Source: Ulvibacterium sp965228935
GTDB taxonomy: Bacteria > Bacteroidota > Bacteroidia > Flavobacteriales > Flavobacteriaceae
DNA length: 64,000 nt
Reading direction: 5' to 3'
Assembly: GCF_965228935.1 (NCBI RefSeq)
Contig: NZ_OZ245846.1
Location: forward strand, 3,782,001 to 3,846,000
In this document: positions 54,993 to 61,352 of the stretch, in pieces
How positions within the stretch are numbered: the first letter of the stretch is position 1
How the letters are laid out: every line of letters begins with the position of its first letter
Notes under the pieces: model-generated
What the model saw: only the letters and a program-made list of their open reading frames with translations
What the model was told of the DNA's origin: nothing
Databases searched by the model: none
Position numbers and translations under genes: made by a program

Positions 54993-55984
54993 GCCTTTTG
55001 CTTGTCCAGATAATTTCCCCGGACAATTTTTGCCGTTCGATGTTCCCCACTGTGATGCCAACCCGGAGGCATTATGATGTATTTCAATTTGTTCATCAAT
55101 CCAGGGGCATTGGCCACATCTTTGACCATAGCGACAATTTCCCCAAAATAAACATCAAGGAAGCTTCCGGAATCCATTTTTCGGGTTATGCCATATTCTA
55201 TCTTCACGGCATCCTGTTCTTCCTGATATGTCCCGAATACACGATCCCATATATTGAGCAGGTTACAGAAATTGGTATCCATATAAAGAGGGTTCCTAGC
55301 ATGATGTACCCTGTGATGCGAAGGTGTAAGGATAAATTTTCCCAAAAAGCCGAACCTCGCATCCTTGATCAAATTTTCACCAACATGGATAAAGGCCCCA
55401 TAAGTGCCATCGATAAACATAATTGTAAATAATAGGGTCGGTTCCACTCCGGCCAATATGCATACCGTTGTCCTAATGATATCCGCATAGGGGCCTTCCA
55501 GGAAAAAGTGGGCATAAGTAACCGTAAGGTTCATTTCTTCGGGGGCGTGATGCGTAGAATGCAAACACCAGAAAAGCCTCACCTTATGGCCCCAATAATG
55601 GTAAAGAAAATGCGCAAATTCCCAAACAATATAACCGTATATAAACCAGTACCAAGTGGGTTTCGTTTGAAAAGGGGCATAGGGTTGAAACCAGCCGATG
55701 CACAAGGCGACCATGGCAATGGCAATAAAACGACCTATGAAGCGATTAAATATGTAAATGAGGAAATTCACTTTGTACACCTTGGTCTGGGGCTTTTTGT
55801 AAACGAGTGCCAGGATAAGCTCCAGGATAACCAGTAGGGGTATAATGGGCAGAATAAAGGCAGTTATGCCCTCATAGGTACTTAGTACGCTATAATCACC
55901 CGTTTTAAATATTTCCAATACTTGGGTAATGCCCAAAAAGCCAAGCAGTTCTTCATACAGGATTTGCAATAGTTCCATCAGCAA
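54989..55984 (-). CDS. sterol desaturase/fatty acid hydroxylase family membrane protein
   Basis: A 331-residue integral membrane di-iron enzyme. Hydrophobic helices lie at about 40-60, 80-98 and 112-130. The histidine boxes are H125-F-L-Y-H129-x3-H133, H142-S-T-H145-H146 and a later HRVHHARN, as in the SUR2/ERG3-type hydroxylase superfamily. Members hydroxylate or desaturate sterols, fatty acids, carotenoids or ether lipids; the substrate here is unknown. It stands alone on the minus strand and converges on glmM. Confidence 0.9.
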   Translation of the reverse strand: MLMELLQILYEELLGFLGITQVLEIFKTGDYSVLSTYEGITAFILPIIPLLVILELILALVYKKPQTKVYKVNFLIYIFNRFIGRFIAIAMVALCIGWFQPYAPFQTKPTWYWFIYGYIVWEFAHFLYHYWGHKVRLFWCLHSTHHAPEEMNLTVTYAHFFLEGPYADIIRTTVCILAGVEPTLLFTIMFIDGTYGAFIHVGENLIKDARFGFLGKFILTPSHHRVHHARNPLYMDTNFCNLLNIWDRVFGTYQEEQDAVKIEYGITRKMDSGSFLDVYFGEIVAMVKDVANAPGLMNKLKYIIMPPGWHHSGEHRTAKIVRGNYLDKQKA

Positions 55985-56054
55985 CCGATTAAGTATTAAG
56001 ATGGGTCAAATTAGTAAAAGAAAATCAAATGCGATTCACTGAGGCGGTATGCCC

Positions 56055-56942
56055 CTACAAAAACTTTTCGGGAACCTTGTCCCGATGTTTCCATCTGCGA
56101 TGTGTCCATAGGTAATGTTCCGGTCTTTCACGGATTTGCTGTTCCGTTAACCTTAAAAAACGGTCTGTGATTTCATTTTTTTCAGTGGACTTACCGGAAA
56201 TGGTTATTGGTATAAATTCGGCTTCGTAGTACCCTCGTTTTACTTTGGAGACTTTCAAAAAAACTACGGCCAGGTCCAATTTACGGGCCAGACTTTCTAC
56301 GCCCGTAAAAATGGGTGCTTTTATGCCCATGAATTCGGTCCAATATTGCGCCAAATGTGCTTGCGGCGATTGATCATTGACCATTCCATAGACAGCGCGT
56401 ATGTTGTTCTTGTGGTTCCGAACTACAGTAGCCATGGTTTCCTTTTGGGTCAGTAAAGTGGTGTTCCATTTGGCCCGTATCCTTTTTACCAAACTATCAA
56501 AATACCTATTGCCAATCTTCTGGTATACGGCATAACATTTGGAATCGATATAATTGTTAATGCTCGTGTTCCATTCCCAATTGGCGTAATGAGAGCAAGC
56601 CAGGAGAATACTCTTCGTTTTTTCAATTTTCTTAAGCTCTTCAATATTGATAATGTGATATCGTTTTTTTACCTCGTCCTTGGAAAGCTGCATGGTCTTT
56701 ACCATTTCCAAAAAGAGATCGCACATGTGCCGATAGAAATCCTTTTCAATTTTTTTGATTTCCTTATCGGATTTTTCCGGGAATGCCAATCTCAGATTGT
56801 CCCGTACCACCTTTTTCCGGTATCCTATGACCCTATATATCAGAAAAAAAGAGAAATCCGAAAATGCATAGAACAACCTAAAAGGTAAAATGGAAATAAA
56901 CCACAAAAACGGATAGGCCAATACAAAAACGAGTAGCTGCAT
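56055..56942 (-). CDS. LpxL/HtrB-type lysophospholipid or lipid A acyltransferase
   Basis: A 295-residue membrane acyltransferase. I use the ATG at 56942 (MQLLVFVLAYPFLWFISILP) because the longer frame to 57176 overlaps the divergent rhomboid gene. The start gives an N-terminal membrane helix. The catalytic HX4E motif reads SHYANWEW, and the region YRVIGYRKKVVRDNLRLAFPEK is typical of late lipid A acyltransferases in Bacteroidota. It would add a secondary acyl chain to lipid A or a similar lysolipid. Its promoter region is a palindrome shared with the rhomboid gene. Confidence 0.9.
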   Translation of the reverse strand: MQLLVFVLAYPFLWFISILPFRLFYAFSDFSFFLIYRVIGYRKKVVRDNLRLAFPEKSDKEIKKIEKDFYRHMCDLFLEMVKTMQLSKDEVKKRYHIINIEELKKIEKTKSILLACSHYANWEWNTSINNYIDSKCYAVYQKIGNRYFDSLVKRIRAKWNTTLLTQKETMATVVRNHKNNIRAVYGMVNDQSPQAHLAQYWTEFMGIKAPIFTGVESLARKLDLAVVFLKVSKVKRGYYEAEFIPITISGKSTEKNEITDRFLRLTEQQIRERPEHYLWTHRRWKHRDKVPEKFL

Positions 56943-56958
56943 GCGTCTATATAATGGG

Positions 56959-56976
56959 CAAATATAGCTATATTTG
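56959..56976. promoter_or_regulatory. 18-bp perfect palindrome made of two back-to-back -7 boxes
   Basis: CAAATATAGCTATATTTG is perfectly self-complementary. The right half (56969-56976) is TATATTTG on the plus strand, 23 bases before the rhomboid ATG at 57000. The left half gives TATATTTG on the minus strand, 16 bases before the acyltransferase ATG at 56942. Neither has a clear -33 TTTG. Confidence 0.6.
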
Positions 56977-56999
56977 GCCCCAAAATAAGCAAAGCCCGC

Positions 57000-57650
57000 A
57001 TGTACGATATTCATTTTGCTACCATAGCCATAATCGCCGCCAACCTTCTGGTTTCCTTCAAGGGATTTAATGACGCCTCCTTTTTTGACCGTTATAAATT
57101 TGGAATAGCCCAGATACAGGCGGGACAAAAGGAACGCATGCTTACCTCGGGATTTTTGCATGTGGATATTGCCCATTTGTTTTTTAACATGTTCACCCTA
57201 TATTTCTTTGCCAATGTGGTCATCAGTTGGTTTGGCCCAGGGAAGTTTATAGGTATCTATTTTATAAGCCTGGTAGCAGGAAGCTTGTTGGCCCTTTTTT
57301 TTCATAAAAATGAACCGTATTACAGTGCGGTAGGGGCCAGTGGTGCCGTTACGGGCATACTCTATGCCGCAATTCTATTGCAGCCGGACATGGATCTTCT
57401 TCTCATGTTCATCCCCATCCCTATTCCTGCCTATGTTCTCGGAATAGGATATTTGTTATATTCTATCTACGGTATGAAGAGTAGATTGGGCAACATTGGC
57501 CATACCGCCCATTTCGGTGGGGCCATAGGCGGATATTTGACTACATTGGTCTTTATGCCCGAGCTTTTTCTTACAGAGACACTTATGGTTATTCTTCTGG
57601 CCATTCCAATTGTTATCTTGTTCATCATGGAAAAAACAGGAAAAATCTGA
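57000..57650 (+). CDS. rhomboid-family intramembrane serine protease
   Basis: A 216-residue polytopic membrane protease with about six transmembrane helices. The catalytic Ser114 is in GASGAVTG and the catalytic His171 is in HTAHFGGAIGG. The conserved loop FLHVDIAHLFFNMFTL supplies the family's H-x3-N region (HLFFNM). It cleaves membrane proteins within their transmembrane helices; bacterial substrates are mostly unknown. It shares a palindromic promoter region with the divergent lipid acyltransferase. Confidence 0.92.
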   Translation: MYDIHFATIAIIAANLLVSFKGFNDASFFDRYKFGIAQIQAGQKERMLTSGFLHVDIAHLFFNMFTLYFFANVVISWFGPGKFIGIYFISLVAGSLLALFFHKNEPYYSAVGASGAVTGILYAAILLQPDMDLLLMFIPIPIPAYVLGIGYLLYSIYGMKSRLGNIGHTAHFGGAIGGYLTTLVFMPELFLTETLMVILLAIPIVILFIMEKTGKI

Positions 57651-57802
57651 CCTGAATTCTTACAGAAACCGTAGTGTTTCGGCAACGGGTCTAGAGAAAT
57701 TGCCTAGGTTGTAGTTCATCGAAAATGCATAGTAAAATATACACTTCCAGGGGTTTTGTCGTTAGGTTGATAACCAAATTTAACTGATTAAACCTACTTA
57801 TA

Positions 57803-59452
57803 ATGAAAAGAGTTTCTTTTACCCTGATCGCTTGTGCGTTGGGGTTGAATATTTCCTGTACGGATGAAACTACCGTTTATCAAGACAAACTTCAAGATGA
57901 CATCGTTGTGGAAAACAACGAAACTGAATTAGAGGGGAGTATAGCCCTTGATGAAGCTGGGGTACTGGATATCTTTGAAGAGGAAGAGCTTGCCGGTAAA
58001 TCCTCCAAAAGCTCTAACGAAGAACTGGCCGGGGATCATCCCTTGACCTTGATAGCCCGTATAAAATCACCATCTTCTACCTTGGGGGCCACCCACGTTG
58101 ATGTTCATGGCAATTATGCCTATGTCAGCTACAATACAGCGGATGATACCTACCTTGGAGCCATAGACATTGTAGATGTAAGGGATCCGAACAGACCAAG
58201 ACTTCGATCCAGGCTTACCTATAGAAATGCCGATGTCAATTCCTTGGCCTATGCGGATGGTTATGTCTATGTTGTTGGCGGTGTGGATGCGGAGACTTCA
58301 GTAAGGGCTACCTCCAATTCTTTCGTGGCAAAGATATCGGTTTCGGGTGCTCGGTTCGACATCGGTAGCATTATCTACGGTTTCCAACAAGGAAAGGTCG
58401 CCAATGATGTGGCCATAAAGGGTAATTCGGTACTGGTAAGTAGTGGTTCCGAGGGATCGGTGACAAAGTATAATAGCAACACTTTGGAAATTCAGGATGA
58501 AGCACCATTTGCGGACTTACGTTCGGTTTCGGTCAGCGATGATAATGTCGCTGTTTTGGACGGGAATCAGGGAATCGTGTTTTTGGATGAAGACCTCGAG
58601 ACCGTTAGGGAAATCCCCGTTGGGTCGGATTTTCCGGAAGCCGCCAAAAGAACTCTGGATTTTTATTCCGAAAAAATGGTTGTTGCGGAAGGAGAGAAGG
58701 GAGCAGGGGTATACGATGCCGGCACGGGAACCCTGTTGCAACATGTACCACTTCTTAATAATACCTCAGGGAACCAAAATAGTAAGACTGGTATGGCATC
58801 CGACAATGTTACCAATGCCGTCGCAGTAAATGACGACATCCTATTAATGGCCAATGGATCCAATGGGTTGTGCTTATCCGAAGATGAATCCGGCCGCATT
58901 GAGACTTTTGGTATTATTGCCTTGGAAGGATCTATTAACTATGTTGAATCCAAGGGGGATTATATTTTTGCCGCTTCAGGGCTTGAAGGCTTACAGATTC
59001 TTAAATTAAATAGACCCAGCGAAAGTTTGGCGGCCCGATGTGCCGAGCTTCCTTCATACCAAGGAAGTGCCAATTTAAATGTCAATGGAGGGGAAACCCT
59101 GGGATATAGAGGCTCAAAACGCTTCAATCGATTGAATGTAAACGGGTCTTTATTGCTTTGTGGTTCCTGGACAGCGAACAACAACAGTAACATCAATAGC
59201 AATGGCTTGTTCGAAATGAATGGCACCTTTGTTATTGGGAGAAACAACAAAAGAAAAAACATCACCGTAAATTCGGGAGCTACCTTTAGAGTGGAGGGCA
59301 ACCTAACCATTTATGGCGACCTCATATTAAATGATGGCGCCACTATGGAGTTTATAGGCGACAGCTCTGTCGTAAATATCTTCGGCCGCGTAAGGCGTTC
59401 CGGAAATACGGAAGTGAAAGGTACTTTTAACGACATCCAGAACAAGTTTTAA
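57803..59452 (+). CDS. LVIVD-repeat beta-propeller lipoprotein with C-terminal beta-helix-like tail
   Basis: A 549-residue lipoprotein with lipid Cys19 (ALGLNISC). Residues about 70-420 hold propeller repeats of the LVIVD type (THVDVHGNYAYVSYN, IDIVDVRDPNRPRL, DVAIKGNSVLVSS, DIVGLG-like segments). Residues about 430-549 are rich in Asn/Gly with short regular strands (NVNGGETLGYRGS, NSNGLFEMNGTFVIG, VEGNLTIYGDLILNDG), suggesting a parallel beta-helix. No enzyme motif is seen, and no function can be given beyond a surface or periplasmic location. It is followed by a strong bidirectional terminator. Confidence 0.82.
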   Translation: MKRVSFTLIACALGLNISCTDETTVYQDKLQDDIVVENNETELEGSIALDEAGVLDIFEEEELAGKSSKSSNEELAGDHPLTLIARIKSPSSTLGATHVDVHGNYAYVSYNTADDTYLGAIDIVDVRDPNRPRLRSRLTYRNADVNSLAYADGYVYVVGGVDAETSVRATSNSFVAKISVSGARFDIGSIIYGFQQGKVANDVAIKGNSVLVSSGSEGSVTKYNSNTLEIQDEAPFADLRSVSVSDDNVAVLDGNQGIVFLDEDLETVREIPVGSDFPEAAKRTLDFYSEKMVVAEGEKGAGVYDAGTGTLLQHVPLLNNTSGNQNSKTGMASDNVTNAVAVNDDILLMANGSNGLCLSEDESGRIETFGIIALEGSINYVESKGDYIFAASGLEGLQILKLNRPSESLAARCAELPSYQGSANLNVNGGETLGYRGSKRFNRLNVNGSLLLCGSWTANNNSNINSNGLFEMNGTFVIGRNNKRKNITVNSGATFRVEGNLTIYGDLILNDGATMEFIGDSSVVNIFGRVRRSGNTEVKGTFNDIQNKF

Positions 59453-59465
59453 AATGCACCATATA

Positions 59466-59502
59466 AAAAAAGCCCTTTCGATTATACCGAAAGGGCTTTT
59501 TT
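59466..59502. terminator. bidirectional terminator between the LVIVD and TlpA genes
   Basis: A perfect 15-bp stem (59466-59480 with 59488-59502) with a 7-base loop; one arm starts with six A, the other ends with six T. It serves both converging genes. Confidence 0.9.
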
Positions 59503-59517
59503 AGTTTTGTAAATATT

Positions 59518-60648
59518 TTATTGAAGTAGTTCGGCAACTTTCGCTTCCAAAGCCGGGCCACGCAGGTTCTTGGCAATGATCACACCATTTTCATCCAAAA
59601 GGAATGCGGCCGGAATGGCATCCACTCCGTAAAGTTTTGCAATTTCATCATCAAAGTAGGCAAGGTTGGATACATGGTTCCATGTCAATCCATCATCGGC
59701 AATGGCCTTTTCCCAGGCTGCCTTTGTTTTGTCCAATGAAACCCCAACAATGTTCAATCCCTTATCATGGTATTTCTCATATACTTTTACCACATTGGGG
59801 TTTTCGGCCCTGCATGGTTTACACCATGCGGCCCAGAAATCTACAAGTGTTACTTTACCCAATGCCTCGTTTAGTGCCAATTCGTTCCCATTGGGGGTCG
59901 GAGCCGAGAAATCCGGGGCCTTGGCACCAATATTTGTGCTCTTCTTTCTTTCCTCCCTTTCCTTGACCGATTGCAGTCTTTCCAAAACACTTCTGGCCAC
60001 CTTGGTTTCCTTGATTTCCGGCGAGAGACCATCATACAATTCCTGAATTTCTTCGGGTGATACGGTTCTGGAGCCCATCGCCCTATCGATTAGCAACGCG
60101 GAAATTAAAGCGGCAGGGTGTTCTCTTATAAAGGTGAGCTCAAAATTCTTGTACTCGTCCTCAAGCTCCATCATCTCATCCCGTAGGGAAACCAAAGAAG
60201 CTGTATCCTTACTTATAGTAGCCGTTTGGATATCCTGCTGAATGGACCTTGCCCTTTCCGATATATCCTTGGACTTCTTCAAATAGTCCGTAAAGACTTC
60301 GTTCTGGGGGGTGCCTCCCAATTTGGAAAGTCCGAGACTGTCCATATGGGCGGATAATTCTATTTTTCCATTTTCCAGGATAACCGCGGAATACCCCATG
60401 GCATTGTCCAGAAAAATATAATGCATTTCGGGGATGGCCGCCTCCCCGGTAAAGGTAAACTTCCCATCCAGTGTGGTAGTGGTATCAACATCCACAGGTT
60501 GCCTGTTCTCCCCTTGCTTTCTAAGAAATACCATGGTGCCATCTTCCAAATCGCCCCTAAGGGAGCCCTCAACAACATAGCCTTTCGGATTTTGGTTACA
60601 TGCCGTAAAAGCGGAAATCGTTATAAATGCGAACAAGAGTCTTTTCAT
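59518..60648 (-). CDS. TlpA-like thioredoxin-fold lipoprotein with N-terminal DUF4369
   Basis: A 376-residue exported thiol-disulfide protein. The ATG at 60648 gives a lipoprotein signal (LLFAFITISAFTAC, lipid Cys17); the longer start at 60711 is rejected. Residues about 24-110 are a DUF4369-type beta domain (GYVVEGSLRGDLEDGTMVFL) and about 240-376 a thioredoxin fold with the active-site WCKPC. The reducing Pro loop is VDAIPAAFLLDENG. Such proteins take part in cytochrome c maturation or disulfide reduction in the periplasm of Bacteroidota, but the partner here is unknown. Confidence 0.92.
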   Translation of the reverse strand: MKRLLFAFITISAFTACNQNPKGYVVEGSLRGDLEDGTMVFLRKQGENRQPVDVDTTTTLDGKFTFTGEAAIPEMHYIFLDNAMGYSAVILENGKIELSAHMDSLGLSKLGGTPQNEVFTDYLKKSKDISERARSIQQDIQTATISKDTASLVSLRDEMMELEDEYKNFELTFIREHPAALISALLIDRAMGSRTVSPEEIQELYDGLSPEIKETKVARSVLERLQSVKEREERKKSTNIGAKAPDFSAPTPNGNELALNEALGKVTLVDFWAAWCKPCRAENPNVVKVYEKYHDKGLNIVGVSLDKTKAAWEKAIADDGLTWNHVSNLAYFDDEIAKLYGVDAIPAAFLLDENGVIIAKNLRGPALEAKVAELLQ

Positions 60649-60668
60649 CGTACATGGTTTAATGTGGG

Positions 60669-60676
60669 CAAATGTA
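60669..60676 (-). promoter_or_regulatory. candidate -7 box of the TlpA gene
   Basis: TACATTTG on the minus strand, an exact TAnnTTTG match 20 bases before the ATG at 60648, just past the terminator of the upstream gene. No -33 TTTG. Confidence 0.4.
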
Positions 60677-60696
60677 GGTATATAATGGGATATAAA

Positions 60697-60730
60697 AAAA
60701 GCCCTTAACATTATGCGTGCAAGGGCTTTT
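60697..60730 (-). terminator. terminator of the outer-membrane barrel gene
   Basis: AAAAGCCCTT (60697-60706) pairs with AAGGGCTTTT (60721-60730), 19 bases past the barrel gene's stop codon. On the minus strand the second arm is followed by a run of T. Confidence 0.8.
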
Positions 60731-60749
60731 CAATCAATTGACCGTCTTT

Positions 60750-61259
60750 TTAGAATTGATAGCGTACCCCGAGGGCAATATCAAAATCGAAATTATCGGA
60801 GAAATCGTCGTACCCTATTATCCCTATTTCGGGCCTAAAGTCCAAGGATAAAAGCAATGGAAAGTCAAAATTATATTCAACCCCGATATCCCCGGCCGCA
60901 AAAACAAAAAGTCCTCCATCCGGGGTAAAAGGTTCGTTGTCCGAATTGAACCTTCCATCAAAATCCACACTGCCCAATCCGCCACCAACACCGTAGTACC
61001 AGTTAAAGCCCTTGTCTATATTGTGCACCCATTGGTAAAGCCCGGATAGCTTAAAGGCATCATAATTTCTACTATCGCGCCAGCCCAGGTTGAATTCTGC
61101 CCGATTGTATCTTGCTATGGACTTTTGATAGGAAATTTCGGCCCCAAAGCCATCACTGTCCCCGAGTCTAAGCCCTATGGCATGATTCGATATTTCCTGT
61201 GCCCCAACGGATAGGGAAGCTAGAAAAAGCATGAAGGTAATTACTTTTGTGATTCTCAT
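60750..61259 (-). CDS. small outer-membrane beta-barrel protein
   Basis: A 169-residue exported protein. The signal peptide spans about 1-20 (ITFMLFLASLSVGAQ). The mature part alternates strands and turns (AEFNLGWRDSRNY, GFNWYYGVGGGLGSVDF, LLSLDFRPEIGIIGY) and ends in GVRYQF, with the C-terminal Phe used for barrel assembly. This fits an eight-stranded porin-like or structural barrel. No ligand or function can be deduced. It is a single gene with its own terminator. Confidence 0.85.
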   Translation of the reverse strand: MRITKVITFMLFLASLSVGAQEISNHAIGLRLGDSDGFGAEISYQKSIARYNRAEFNLGWRDSRNYDAFKLSGLYQWVHNIDKGFNWYYGVGGGLGSVDFDGRFNSDNEPFTPDGGLFVFAAGDIGVEYNFDFPLLLSLDFRPEIGIIGYDDFSDNFDFDIALGVRYQF

Positions 61260-61352
61260 AAGTTTTCTGTTTTAGTTTGAATTAAATAAATGAGTTTTCG
61301 CTATCAGGCTCAAACAATAAAAACTTAAATTAGCCCCTAAAATTGTTTCAGC

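Noticed and set aside
56943..57176. N-terminal extension of the LpxL-type acyltransferase
   Set aside because: It would overlap the rhomboid gene on the other strand and run across the palindromic promoter; the Met at 56942 gives the expected N-terminus.
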